Of a stretch of 64,000 bases of DNA, positions 29,320 to 39,505 are shown piece after piece. Source of the stretch: Rothia aeria (GTDB lineage: Bacteria > Actinomycetota > Actinomycetes > Actinomycetales > Micrococcaceae); contig AP017895.1 in assembly GCA_002355935.1 (NCBI GenBank), positions 744,001 through 808,000 of the forward strand, given 5' to 3'. The notes below the pieces were generated by a model. That model was given only the letters and a program-made list of their open reading frames with translations, was not told the DNA's origin and did not search any database. Positions within the stretch are counted from its first letter, which is position 1; every line of letters begins with the position of its first letter. Made by a program: the position numbers and the translations under genes.

Positions 29320-30615
29320 TTAGCGCCCGGTCCCGCCGTAGACGGTGGCTTCTCCTTCGGTGTCTAACGCGAAGGCGGTGTGCACGGCACGCACCGCATC
29401 ATCAAGCTTCGACAGCTCAGTAATCACCGAAATACGGATCTCGGAGGTGGAGATCATCTCGACGTTCACACCCGCGTTGCTGAGCGCCTCAAAGAACGTG
29501 AACGAAACACCCGGGTTGGTTTTCATGCCCGCACCCACGAGTGAAAGCTTGCCAACGGCCTCGTTGTAGATGACCTCTTCAAAACCAATCTCTGCCTGCG
29601 CCTTCTCAAGCGCCTGCAGGGCCAGCGGCCCGTGCGCCTGGTCCAAGGTGAACGAAATATCGGTCACGTTCGGGCGGTCCGTAGAAACGTTCTGCACAAT
29701 CATGTCGATATTGATCTTCGCCTCGTTAATCAGGCCAAACACGCGCGCCGCCGAACCGGGCACATCCGGTACGCCAACAACGGTAATCTTGGCCTGCCCG
29801 CGGTCGTGGGCGACACCAGAAATCAAGGGCTGTTCCAAGGGGATCTCCTTCAGATGGGTGGGGGTGAGCTCCGCCGAGTTCTCCGGGATAACAATAGTTC
29901 CTTCAAGCTCAGAGAACGACGAACGTACATGCAGTTTCAGGTTAAACCGTCGCGCATACTCCACACTGCGCAGGTGCAGAATCTTCGCCCCGTTAGCAGC
30001 CATCTCCAGCATTTCTTCGCTAGTGACGGTGTTTAGTTTATGCGCTGTAGGGACAATACGCGGGTCGGCAGTGAACACGCCGTCCACATCCGAGTAAATT
30101 TCGCACACATCGGCGTTTAGTGCGGCCGCCAAGGCGACAGCGGTCGTATCTGAACCGCCGCGGCCTAAAGTGGTAATATCCCTGCTTTGACGGTTCATGC
30201 CCTGGAACCCTGCGACAATCGCAATGTTCCCGGCCTCAAGCGACTCGCGGATGCGGTCCGGCTTCACCTCAACCAGCCGCGCCGCACCGTGCACGCCGTC
30301 GGTGATCATGCCAGCCTGCGAGCCTGTGAACGATTTCGCCTGAACACCAATATCGTTGATTGCCATCGCCAGCGCCGCCATTGAGATGCGTTCCCCGGCG
30401 GTCAGGAGCATATCAAGCTCGCGTGAGGGGGTGACTGCGCTGGTTACTTCTGCGGCGAGGTCAAGCAGCTCATCGGTGGTGTCGCCCATTGCGGATACGA
30501 CCACAACCACATCGTGCCCTGCCTTGCGGGTGTTCGCCACGCGGCGCGCCACACGCTTAATGCTTTCGGCATCAGCAACGGAGGAACCGCCAAACTTCTG
30601 GACGATCAGGCTCAT
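29320..30615 (-). CDS. lysC: Aspartate kinase
   Basis: First enzyme of the aspartate family (Lys, Thr, Met, Ile, diaminopimelate). 431 residues from ATG 30615, chosen because GGGGAG precedes it and the protein then begins [20 protein letters not shown], the canonical kinase start; the frame extends 58 codons further without merit. [19 protein letters not shown] is the substrate site. The C-terminal third has two ACT domains ([20 protein letters not shown] and [22 protein letters not shown]), implying feedback by amino acids. No asd gene follows, unlike the common actinobacterial pair. Confidence 0.95.
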   Translation of the reverse strand: MSLIVQKFGGSSVADAESIKRVARRVANTRKAGHDVVVVVSAMGDTTDELLDLAAEVTSAVTPSRELDMLLTAGERISMAALAMAINDIGVQAKSFTGSQAGMITDGVHGAARLVEVKPDRIRESLEAGNIAIVAGFQGMNRQSRDITTLGRGGSDTTAVALAAALNADVCEIYSDVDGVFTADPRIVPTAHKLNTVTSEEMLEMAANGAKILHLRSVEYARRFNLKLHVRSSFSELEGTIVIPENSAELTPTHLKEIPLEQPLISGVAHDRGQAKITVVGVPDVPGSAARVFGLINEAKINIDMIVQNVSTDRPNVTDISFTLDQAHGPLALQALEKAQAEIGFEEVIYNEAVGKLSLVGAGMKTNPGVSFTFFEALSNAGVNVEMISTSEIRISVITELSKLDDAVRAVHTAFALDTEGEATVYGGTGR

Positions 30616-30775
30616 TAAAACTCCCCGGGTGAGGTATGCAGTGTAAACGCCGGGGTGGTCCCGGCTCCTAATCCATAGTAGACGCGTGCGGGACGCCATG
30701 TGAATTATGTGGGTATGTGTATTAGAACATGAAATATGACGCAGTGTTACAGGCTGGGGGTCCATAAACACTCCT

Positions 30776-31120
30776 GTGCCTACCGTCACCTTTAAAAAAG
30801 TTTATACCGCAGCAGTGAACGCACCGTACGCCCCACCACTGGTAGTGGTTGTGTACGTGATGGCTGCGCTCGCCATGTTCTGCGCGTGGGTAGTAATGCC
30901 TAATATTTGGGGTCTGCTGGTGGGGCAGGCGGTGCACGGGGTGATGTACGCGCACATGATGGTCGCCATTGTCACAGCTGAGGGCGCTAAGAATAAGTCT
31001 GCTGAGCTGAGCAGCCACCTGGGGACCGGGCAGCTTCTCGTGGTGGCGATGTTCCTGATCTGTGCTGTGGCCGGGGTCCGGCGGATCCGCGCGGTTACGG
31101 TGGAGAAAGCCTCGGCATAA
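30776..31120 (+). CDS. Small membrane protein, unknown function
   Basis: 114 residues from GTG 30776. Three hydrophobic segments ([54 protein letters not shown]). Short Lys/Arg-containing ends. I do not recognise a family. Alone on plus between lysC and recR; ribosome site weak (GGGGG). Confidence 0.55.
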   Translation: MPTVTFKKVYTAAVNAPYAPPLVVVVYVMAALAMFCAWVVMPNIWGLLVGQAVHGVMYAHMMVAIVTAEGAKNKSAELSSHLGTGQLLVVAMFLICAVAGVRRIRAVTVEKASA

Positions 31121-31201
31121 ACACCTGCGTGCGCTGCTCATTCATAGAGACTCTTAATTTCACGGGGTGTCTTCACTGCAGCTTATGGGGCTGAGAGCAG
31201 G

Positions 31202-32277
31202 CTACTCCCACGGGTTAACATATTTAGTGCCCGGCAGAGGCGGCACCTGAGGGGTGGGGGTGCGCAGTGGCTCCTCCTGGATTTTGCGGATACGCTCCTC
31301 ATAGTCCGCTGAGCGGTATGCGTCGGCACGTGTTGTTTCGACAGGAATTTCGGAGGTGCCACCCTCTGGTTTGGGGGCATGATTCTCGGCGGAGTCTTGC
31401 AGCACCTGCTCTATGAGAGCCTCATTAACGGTGGCCTGCTCGCCGTGCGATGGAGGGGCAGCCGACAGAGAATTATTGTTTTCTCCCTGCTGTTCATCAG
31501 CATCTTCAGGGTTTGAGGGGCCCGCCCCGTCCTGAGTATTGTCAAGGTCGTCGAACATGCTCCCGCTCCAGCGTTTACGCGGCGCCTTCGGCTCAGCAGC
31601 CGCACGCTCACGCTCCGCCTGCTCTTCTTCAACCACCTGCTCAAAATCTTCAGCAGCATTCGCCTGAGCGATACCCGCGCCCTCACTGATTACGCGGCGC
31701 CCCTCAAGCGCGCGCCCGAGCGTAATCTCATCCGCATATTCCAGGTCGCCGCCAACGGGCAGACCGGAAGCCAGCCGTGAGAGGCGAATGCCCAGCGGAA
31801 CCAGCATCCGTGAAAGGTAGGTTGCGGTCGCTTCACCCTCAAGGTTGGGGTCCATCGCCAGAATAATCTCTTGAACACGCTCATCCGCCAGGCGCGAAAC
31901 CAGCTCGCGAATACGCAGCTGCTCGGGCCAAGCCCCGCCAGCGGGTTAATAGCCCCGCCCAGCACATGGTAGCGCCCGGTAAAGGAACGGGTGCGCTCAA
32001 TTGCCACCACATCCTTGGACTCCTCAACCACGCAAATCACGGCCGGGTCACGCCGATCATCGCGACAGATAACGCACTGCTTCGTCTCCGAAACGTTGCC
32101 GCATGTTTCGCAAAAGCTCACGCTCGATTTGACTGTTGAAATCGCCGTGGTCAGGCGCGCCATGTCTGAGGCGTCAGAGTTGAGAATATAGAAGGCGATG
32201 CGCTGCGCCGACTTGGGGCCCACCCCCGGTAGGCGACCCAGTTCATCGATGAGGTTTTGGACTGCGCCCTCGTACAT
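31202..32277 (-). CDS. recR: Recombination mediator RecR with long C-terminal tail (frameshift)
   Basis: Helps load RecA at gaps, with RecF/RecO. HhH at the N-terminus ([20 protein letters not shown]), zinc finger [16 protein letters not shown], then Toprim ([14 protein letters not shown]). A base is missing near 31937: GGCCCGAGCAG should read GGC-CCG-GAG-CAG ([20 protein letters not shown]). The second part has [18 protein letters not shown] and [19 protein letters not shown], where RecR normally ends (about 198 residues). Here a further about 160-residue acidic, Pro/Gln-rich, probably disordered tail follows. SD AAGAGGAGAA before ATG 32277. The usual dnaX-ebfC-recR middle gene is missing. 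Confidence 0.9.
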
Positions 32278-32468
32278 GTTTCTCCTCTTATGACGCGCGT
32301 GGCAGGGGCAAAAACGCGCCCCGTAAACCCGTACCCGTACAGCATAGGGGATATGCTGCTGCTGGTGCCCGCTTAACCGTCATTCTTCGCCGCAAGCTTT
32401 CCCTATCGTGCGGGAGCTGCCACCGCTTTCATCTGGTCAGTTTGCGGGCTTTGGCAAGCTGGGTGCAT

Positions 32469-35382
32469 CTATAGCGGCGTTTCGTCGATTAGCTTACCGC
32501 CCAAGATTTTTTCAACCGCTTTGAGACCCACATGCACACTGGACTCTACCTGCTCATCATCCGCTGAGGTTTCAAAGTTTTCTTCCTCCTCAAAGGCGGT
32601 CGTAAATACGCTTTTAGATGCCGGGGCCGTCGAATGCTCAGGCTTGCTGGGCTGCCCGTTGGTGGTTTCATCCTCTGAAGGCTCGGAGGCCGCCCCGCCG
32701 GGGAGGGTCTCGGCACCTACAGGGGCCCAATCCTGCCCGGGCTCGGGGGTGGAAAAAGAACCGAATGCTTCTTCTTTTCTTGTTCTTCTGCCCTGTTTTC
32801 CTGAGGTTCATCGGCTTTCTCGGCGTGCACACCAGCAGGGGTGGAGGAGGCGAAAGAATCACGCTCCCCGAACGGCTGCTGCGGCTCTTGCCCGGTATCC
32901 TCGGGCGGGGTTTCAGCCGGTTCCTGCGGCCCCTGTTCTTCAGAGGGGTCTGAGAGCGGGGGTACTGCGGCATCGCCTGCGCTGTGAGCGCCTGCACCAT
33001 GCACGTCAGGGTCGGGGGCTGGCGGAAAGTAAGGGTCTTCGGGGGGAACATCGTGTTCGTTGAGCACGGGGTATTCCGCCGGGGAATCAGCGTAAGCTGA
33101 CTCGGTGAAACTCTGAGAGGCCCTTTGAGCAGCCTGCTGGGGAGTAGTTCCCTTAGCGGGGTTTTGAGTCTCTTCGCCCCGCATACTCGTGGAGGCTGCG
33201 GTGGTAGGGGTCTGCGTATGTGCTGCCCGGTTTGGCGCGGTATTGCCCGTATTCTTGGGGTGTCCCTCTGCCGCACCGGGCTCTTTAGGGTTCTCAGGCT
33301 CGGGGCGGGGCTTGCCGGATCCTCCTGTGGGATGGGCGCCACCTGCCATGCCGATAGAGGGTCGTCTACGCTGGTTGCCGCCGGCTGGTCTTGTCCGTTG
33401 CCCTGCGGCTGCACGGGCTGGCCGTGGCGGCGCCAGGCATCTTCACCCCGCGCGGGCCGTCAGCAATCGCAGAGGTATCAGTACTTGTGGGCGTCGCAGA
33501 CGGCACAGCGCCTTGGCTGCTGGGCGCAGCAGGACTGTTCCCCGTTTGGTTGCCAGCCGGTTTTACATCGTCACGCGGCGTTTTCTTGGCGACCTCAGCC
33601 CGCACCCGTACTTTCACGCGAAGGAATTCACTCACGCGCTCACTGAGCTCAGTGACCGAAGCTTTGACGGCACGCAGAGTGGGCATATCGGCGCGCACAT
33701 ACAGCTCCCCATTGGTGTAGCGCACCGGTTCGAGGCGCAGCAGCTGTTCGGTTACGGAGCGGTCACTCACACGCCCCACGATCACACGCCAGTTGCCGCG
33801 AACCGATAGTAACGGGTCGGATACACCCTCACCGTTACGGGCGGTCTGACGCTGCTGGGGGCACCCGTGGTACGGTGGGCGGTTCCTTGATCACCCTGCG
33901 CCTGCATAGGACGTGGGGGTTGTGGGGTATGCGTAGTCTGTTGCTGATGCTGCCCGTGGGATGGGGCGCTACCCGCCGTGTCCGCACCATCATGTGATGT
34001 GCCGGGCTGGGGCTGTTCATCGCTCGGGATGGGGCTGCTAAAGACCGGGCCGGTGTGAACCGGTGCCTGCGGAGTGGCGGGCTGAGGGCTCGTGCCAGAT
34101 GGGCTGTTTGCTTGCTGTTCGGTGGAACCCGCGGTGCGTCCTGTGTTGTTCTGCCCGGGGGCATAGCCCGGTTGGGTGAAGGGACAGCGCCCCGCTGTGC
34201 GGCGGGGGAGCTGCCGGTACCGCCTGCTGCTATGCGCTGTTCCAGGGATTCAAGACGTGCTATGAGGCTGGTGGTATCTTCTGCAGGAACCAGCAGCCGC
34301 GCGCATAGCAGTTCAAGCTGCAGCTGCGGGTTGGTGGCACCGGTCATAGAATTAAGCACCTCGTTAACGGTGCTCGCCGCGCCGGTTAGCTGAGCCGTGG
34401 CGAAGGCTTGCGCCTGCGTTTTGAGGCGTTCTATCTGGTCGGCGGGAACGCCCTGCAGAATCTGCGCGGCATTCTGCGGTACCGCCTGCACCACAATCAA
34501 ATCACGCAGGCGTTCGAGCAGGTCTTCGACGAAACGTCGAGGGTCTTGCCCGGTCGCCACCACCCGCGAGACCGCCTCGAAGAGGGAGGGCGCATCCTGG
34601 GTGGAAAACGCATCAATCACGTTGTCGAGAAGCTGGGCGTGCGTGTACCCGAGCAGGGCGACCGCGCGGTCGTAGCTAATGCCGGATTCGGTGTTGGCAC
34701 CGGCGATAAGCTGGTCAAGAATGGAGAGCGAGTCGCGTACGGAGCCGCCACCAGCACGGATGACGAGTTGAAGCACGCCGGATTCGACGGGCACGTTCTC
34801 TTCGCCGCAGAGCTTTTCGAGGTAGGGCAGAAGAACTTCGGGCGGTATCAGCCGGAACGGGTAGTGGTGGGTGCGTGAGCGGATGGTTCCGAGAACCTTA
34901 TTTGGCTCTGTGGTGGCGAAGATGAATTTGATGTGCTCGGGCGGTTCTTCCACGATTTTGAGCAGGGCGTTGAATCCTTCGCGGGTGACCATGTGCGCTT
35001 CGTCAATGATGAAGATTTTGTAGCGGTCGCGCACGGGTGCCAGGGTTGCACGTTCACGCAGGTCACGGGCGTGGTCTACGCCGCCGTGGGATGCCGCATC
35101 CATTTCGATGACGTCGAGGGAGCCGCCGCCGTCGCGGGAGAGCTCGCGGCAGGAGTCGCATACACCACAGGGGGTAGGGGTTGGTCCTTGGGCGCAGTTG
35201 AGGCAGCGTGCCAGGATTCGTGCGGAGGTGGTTTTGCCGCATCCGCGCGGGCCTGAGAAGAGGTAGGCGTGATTGACGCGGTTATTGGTGAGCGCGGTAA
35301 TGAGCGGTTCGGTGACGTGTTCTTGCCCGATGACTTCGGCGAAGGTCTCGGGGCGGTAACGGCGGTAGAGTGCTGTGCTCAC
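32469..35382 (-). CDS. dnaX: DNA polymerase III gamma/tau subunit, DnaX (at least five frameshifts)
   Basis: Clamp-loader ATPase subunit. GTG 35382 (SD AGAAGG). The AAA+ core has Walker A GPRGCGKTT, zinc module CLNCAQGPTPTPCGVCDSC, Walker B IIDEAHMVT and sensor FATTEPNKV; domain III follows. A very long Pro/Gln/Ser/Glu-rich linker is interrupted by missing bases near 34130, 33870, 33415, 33318 and 32745. Frames rejoin at a folded tau-like piece (LLSVRGNWRVIVGRVSDRS...LSERVSEFLRVKV) and at the conserved actinobacterial end HVGLKAVEKILGGKLIDE, stopping at 32469. Corrected length is about 970 residues. Exact sites in the low-complexity linker are uncertain. Confidence 0.88.
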
Positions 35383-35537
35383 GGGTGACCTTCTGGTTGA
35401 CGATGCGGGGTTCTACACTATTTTAGTTCACGGATGCACGCATGGGGCCTGGTTTCGTTACCGGCGTGGGACTGAAGCCGCGAAGCGTGGGTGCGCTATG
35501 ACGGTGTGTTTCTGCTGCGAATGTTTTGGGCATAAAA

Positions 35538-35626
35538 AACCTCTTACGCACCCGTCATAGCTCGAATACCCTTGCTACCTTCCGGTCCTGGGGGAGTTTT
35601 CCAAGATAACGCCACGTAAGAGGCAC
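35538..35626 (-). ncRNA. ffs: Signal recognition particle RNA (small 4.5S type)
   Basis: On the minus strand the apical region CCCAGGACCGGAAGGTAGCA matches the conserved SRP tetraloop/symmetric-loop segment. The ends pair (CCTCTTACG 540-548 with CGTAAGAGG 615-623) and transcription ends in TTTTTT. Position just upstream of dnaX is common in actinobacteria. Confidence 0.9.
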
Positions 35627-35753
35627 GTACCAGTCTACCTGATTTTGCGGTGCTTGTGAATTTGGGTGTGTGGGGCTGGTGTGGAGGAGTTGAGGTTTTC
35701 GTTGTGGGTAGTGTATTCTATTATCCGTTCGCCTTTTTGTAAGGTGTTCAGCT

Positions 35754-35838
35754 GGAGGATTCGCCTAGCGGCCTATGGCGCACGCCTGGAACGCGTGTTG
35801 GGTTCACGCCCTCGGGGGTTCAAATCCCCCATCCTCCG
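35754..35838 (+). tRNA. tRNA-Ser (anticodon GGA)
   Basis: Acceptor GGAGGAT/ATCCTCC, long variable arm, T-arm GGGGGTTCAAATCCCCC. Anticodon loop CTGGAAC with GGA at 35788-35790. Confidence 0.95.
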
Positions 35839-35844
35839 CTCTTC

Positions 35845-35871
35845 CCCCGGTCTCGGTTTTCGAGGCCGGGG
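35845..35871 (+). terminator. Terminator after tRNA-Ser
   Basis: CCCCGGTCTCG pairs with CGAGGCCGGGG, then ATTTTTC. Confidence 0.85.
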
Positions 35872-36063
35872 ATTTTTCTTTCTGGTGCTTGGGCGCGGCA
35901 GCTGTAGGAACCGCAGCTTTTCCTTGTGAGTCTTTGTCGTGGGCCGGTGCGAGTTGCCATGCTTGTTGCGGGGCAGTTAGGGGAGAACGAAAACGGACTG
36001 CTGTTCCGTGCCATTGGCGTAACGCACAGCGAACACACAGTATTTCCCCGTAAAATAGTGGGT

Positions 36064-36405
36064 ATGATTTTCAAGAAAGTGGGTGCCCACCGGCCTTACC
36101 CCCAGCACGGTATGTCGAATGCCGACTGGGGGAGTATTCCGCCGCAGCAGGTGAGATTGGATTGGCTGACCACTACTCAGAAAACACTTGATCTTGAGAC
36201 TCTGCTGGCGGAGGATTCCACCTATTTCGGTGACTTGTTCCCGCACGTGGTTAAATGGCAGCAGGAGCTCTACTTGGAGGATGGCCTGCATCGTGCTTTG
36301 CGCACTGCGTTGCACAGCCGGTCTGTTATGTACGCGCGTATCCTTGACTTGGATACGCTTGACCCCAGGCTGTTGCCGCAGGGTGCTAATGCGCAGAACG
36401 GCTAG
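36064..36405 (+). CDS. Conserved small actinobacterial protein, unknown function
   Basis: 113 residues from ATG 36064 (MIFKKVGAHRPYPQHGMSNADWGSIPP). I recall close relatives in Arthrobacter-type genomes with the same core (QVRLDWLTTTQKTLDLETLLAEDSTYFGDLFPHVV, YLEDGLHRALRTAL). The H-R-A-L segment is faintly ParB-like. No known role. The frame extends upstream to 35926, but that part is not conserved in character. Followed by a terminator, so monocistronic. Confidence 0.65.
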   Translation: MIFKKVGAHRPYPQHGMSNADWGSIPPQQVRLDWLTTTQKTLDLETLLAEDSTYFGDLFPHVVKWQQELYLEDGLHRALRTALHSRSVMYARILDLDTLDPRLLPQGANAQNG

Positions 36406-36427
36406 GCGACTAGCTTCCCTATAGACT

Positions 36428-36463
36428 CAAAGAACCCCGAGACCTTGCGGCGGGGGTTCTTTG
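36428..36463 (+). terminator. Terminator of the small conserved gene
   Basis: CAAAGAACCCC pairs with GGGGTTCTTTG. Confidence 0.8.
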
Positions 36464-36524
36464 CTATCTGCTGTCAGTAGGCCGGAAAACCTGCGAGGGG
36501 TTTACAGCTCACGGTTCGGCTAGG

Positions 36525-37233
36525 CTAGGCAATACTTAGGTGTATCGACTCACTGCTTGGCTCGTCGTCAGAGTGAGCGTTGGCGGGTGCCTGGGGTGCA
36601 CCGTCTAGCTTGATGGGTCGGCCGTCTGTGTCGAATCGTGCACCCAAGCCCATCTGGATGAAGCGGATGGTGCTTTGGATCTGCCGTTCACGGGTGTCTT
36701 CGTCGGGGGCGTCTTCGGTGCGCCCTGCACTGGAGGAGAGCGAACCGTGTACGAGCATCGCTAGTTCCCTGATGTCGTTTTCGGGGATGTAGTGTTCGGC
36801 GATGGCCGCTGAGAGGATATTTGCCAGTACCATCTGCAGCTCCCGCACGTGCTTGCCGAGTTTCGCGTAGGATTCGGGGGAAAGCATGGAACGCATGGCC
36901 GGCCCGGGGGTAGGTGGCGGCGTGCGAGGTCTTCAATCTGCAGCCGAATATAGACGGCAAGCTGGTCGATAGGGTTGTCGACGCCTTCGAGCCCTTCATC
37001 AAGTTCTTTAATGAACCTTTCGGTCTCGTCTAGGGCGTAGGCTACCAGCAGTTCGCCCATGTCGGCGAAATAGTTATAGACTGCGGTGCGGCCAATGCCA
37101 GCATTTTGGCGACATCGGTCATGGTGAGGCCCGGCAGACCGCGCGAGTATAGGAGCTTGCCAAAAGATTCGAGGATGGCACGTTTGGTGTTTTCACGCTG
37201 GGCGGCGTTGGTGGCTGCAGAAATACGAGGCAT
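36525..37233 (-). CDS. TetR-family transcriptional regulator (two frameshifts)
   Basis: N-terminal helix-turn-helix RAILESFGKLLYSRGLPGLTMTDVAK. A base is missing near 37100 in an A-run (should continue NAGIGRTAVYNYFADMGELL, the TetR recognition helix), and another near 36905 (HLPPGPAMRSMLSPE). The ligand-binding part runs to ESIHLSIA. Corrected length is about 236. Target unknown; nearest divergent region is the short gap to the hydrolase. Nothing links it to the TGACA-N3-TGTCA sites 14 kb away. Confidence 0.75.
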
Positions 37234-37433
37234 AGTGACACTTTACCGCAATGCGTCAGTAAATAGCGAATGGGTGAAGGTTTTTAACCTAAAAAGTTTA
37301 AAAAACCAGCAACTTTAGGGTAAATAACGGGAGTATTACGTTCATCATCTGTGTCCTGTAAAGCTCGCGACACACCATGCGGGTGAGCCGCACAATGAAA
37401 TCAGCAGCGGGCTTGCGGACAAACTATGAGGGG

Positions 37434-38330
37434 CTACAGGTACCCCAGGCGGGTAGCCATCGCCAGGTCATTGCGCACCAACTGGGTGATGGGGTAGTTC
37501 CGGTGCCCTTGCCCCGGCATAACGTGCAGGGCAGTGCGCGCACCAAGCCTCGCATAGAACTGGCCGCCTTCTTGCGCTGCAACCTGTGCCGACCACAGCC
37601 CACCGGATCGCGTGTCGTTCAGAAGCCTGGGGGAGCGGCCGTCCTTATCGCCCACATGCCAGCTCAATAATAGGCGACTGAGGGATATATTGGGGGCGCG
37701 GTGCTGGGTTGGGATGCCGTCCGCACCGCCGCCACCAATGAGGGTGGCGCCTCCTCCTACCATTGCGTCGGCGGCGTGTAATAGCAGCTCGTAGGCAATG
37801 AACTCTGCGCCACCGGAGTAACCGGCAAGCCACACGCGGGATCGGTCGTACCCGTATCTCTCATGCAGATCTGCAGCGAGGGCGCGGAATACCCGGCCGT
37901 TTGCGCGGGCACGCACCCACCAGTTCGTGGTTGCCTCACGCAGCACACCCTCATTAACGGTTCCCGGTGCCAGCACGGGCACCAGAAGCATGCGGTGCTG
38001 ATACGCGATATCCGATAGTTCTTCTCGCAGGGTGGAGGTGCGCCGCAGCAGGCGGCTGCCGGAGCGCAGCAGATAGTCGCCATCAAAGAAGAAAAGCACA
38101 CCGGGAGAGGAACCTGCGCCTTCCAGACGGTGCGCATTCCCCACCCGGTAGTGCAGGGTACGCCCGTGCGCAGTAAACGGCAGATATCCCACCAGTTCGG
38201 AGGAAGAAAGCAGAGCTGGCTCAAGCATACGGCCCGCACGGCGTGCGGCGCGCATAGCGGCACTTAGAGAGGATGGCAGACGGGGGATATGCGCGGTATT
38301 TGTGTGTTTGCGCGGTTCCCTCTTGCTCAT
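37434..38330 (-). CDS. Alpha/beta-hydrolase-like protein, unknown substrate
   Basis: 298 residues. Nucleophile elbow GYSGG (WLAGYSGGAEFIAYELLL), a catalytic-type His near the end (MPGQGHRNY) and the strand GVLFFFDGDYLL fit a serine hydrolase of the esterase/PHB-depolymerase-like class. No signal peptide: the N-terminus is basic (MSKREPRKHTNTAHIPR). The Asp of the triad may be in HVGDKDGRSP. Flanked by regulators; no operon partner. Confidence 0.6.
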   Translation of the reverse strand: MSKREPRKHTNTAHIPRLPSSLSAAMRAARRAGRMLEPALLSSSELVGYLPFTAHGRTLHYRVGNAHRLEGAGSSPGVLFFFDGDYLLRSGSRLLRRTSTLREELSDIAYQHRMLLVPVLAPGTVNEGVLREATTNWWVRARANGRVFRALAADLHERYGYDRSRVWLAGYSGGAEFIAYELLLHAADAMVGGGATLIGGGGADGIPTQHRAPNISLSRLLLSWHVGDKDGRSPRLLNDTRSGGLWSAQVAAQEGGQFYARLGARTALHVMPGQGHRNYPITQLVRNDLAMATRLGYL

Positions 38331-38440
38331 ACCCCTATTTTACCGGGTGAATTGGAGGCATCGGCCAGAGTGCACTCCACGTTCGTGCCCTGCGTTAGGG
38401 GCCGTATCAAACCGCTGAACTTTCGCGCGGATTCTGAGGT

Positions 38441-39214
38441 TTACCCCCTAAGATTGGTGTGTAACACCTGCGATGCCGGGTGAGAACCCGTCCACTCTTG
38501 CTGCTCGCGGGCCCTGTCGGAGAGCGAATAGAACCATTTAATGTGCTCACATACGCGCTCATAGGCGGACTCTTCATCACGAGTGGAAATCGCCTCATAG
38601 ATTCCCCGGTGCTGATCTTGCAGAGTCTGCTTAACCGTAGCCCAGTCCCGCAGCAGCGGAACCGCCTCCTGCACGTAACTGATAGTGGCCATATGCAAAG
38701 AATCAATGACCGTATCGAGCACAATATTGCCGCTCAAGCGGGATAGCTCGTAGTGAAAACGTGTGTCGCAGAAATGGAACCGCTCATTGGAAATATCTGG
38801 CGAATCCATCTCCGCCAGGTGCTCGCGGGCGTTCTCTAAGGCGAGGTCACGCTCAGCAGAATCCGGGGCGTTCGCGGCGGCACGTGCAGCAGGCCCCTCC
38901 AGCAGTAAACGCGTGGAAACCACGTCTTTAACGGGCAGGTTGCGGGTGGCAATGTGCATGCGAAGCGCCCAACTGAGCGCATCTGAGGGCTCAGAAATAA
39001 CGATAGCGCCGGATTTTGGGCCCGAACCGGTGCTGGAACGAATCAGCCCCAAAGCCCCCAAAATACGCAGGGCCTCACGCACCGATGGGCGTGAAATACC
39101 GTACTGTTCGGCTAGGGTGCGTTCGGATGGTAACCTATCGCCCACACGCAGCTCCCCCAGACGCAGCCTGCGTTCAAAGTTTTCGAGCAGGATGCTGTAA
39201 CTACGCTCTTGCAT
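38441..39214 (-). CDS. GntR/FadR-family regulator, probable lactate-utilisation regulator (LldR/LutR)
   Basis: FadR-type regulator of about 257 residues. Winged helix (LRVGDRLPSERTLAEQYGISRPSVREALRILGALGLI), then an FCD all-alpha ligand domain (TRLLLEGPAARAAA, FHFCDTRFHYELSRLSGN, QDQHRGIYEAI). Start set at ATG 39214 (MQERSYSILLENF) because AGGGA lies close upstream and the HTH follows at the usual distance; ATG 39244 is possible. Next to lldP and lutABC, and two TGGTCAGACCA sites near lldP match the LldR consensus, so lactate is the likely effector. Confidence 0.82.
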   Translation of the reverse strand: MQERSYSILLENFERRLRLGELRVGDRLPSERTLAEQYGISRPSVREALRILGALGLIRSSTGSGPKSGAIVISEPSDALSWALRMHIATRNLPVKDVVSTRLLLEGPAARAAANAPDSAERDLALENAREHLAEMDSPDISNERFHFCDTRFHYELSRLSGNIVLDTVIDSLHMATISYVQEAVPLLRDWATVKQTLQDQHRGIYEAISTRDEESAYERVCEHIKWFYSLSDRAREQQEWTGSHPASQVLHTNLRG

Positions 39215-39505
39215 GATCGTCCCTGAGCCTGTTGTGCGCGTCATGAGTATGTCCCATTTCGTGTGAAATCTGAAAGTGACTTTTAGCTTGTGCAACTCTC
39301 CAGGGTGCAAAACCCTGTGGGTGGGTGCCTGAGGGCGTGTACGCCGCCTGGGTGGGTTCGTCACAGAACCACGCCCAATGTTGTGCTCTGCAAGCCTACA
39401 GTATTTTTATGATGCCCGCACTGCCTTCCGGTAGTGCAGCGGCGGGGCGGCGCACCCTGTGGCGCCCCGCCCCGCCAGCTCTCGCTCGTTACGGAACCCT
39501 AAGGG

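Noticed and set aside
36525-37233. This TetR gene as the regulator of the TGACA-N3-TGTCA sites
   Set aside because: It is 14 kb from hmuO, has no heme-related neighbours and no such site beside it.
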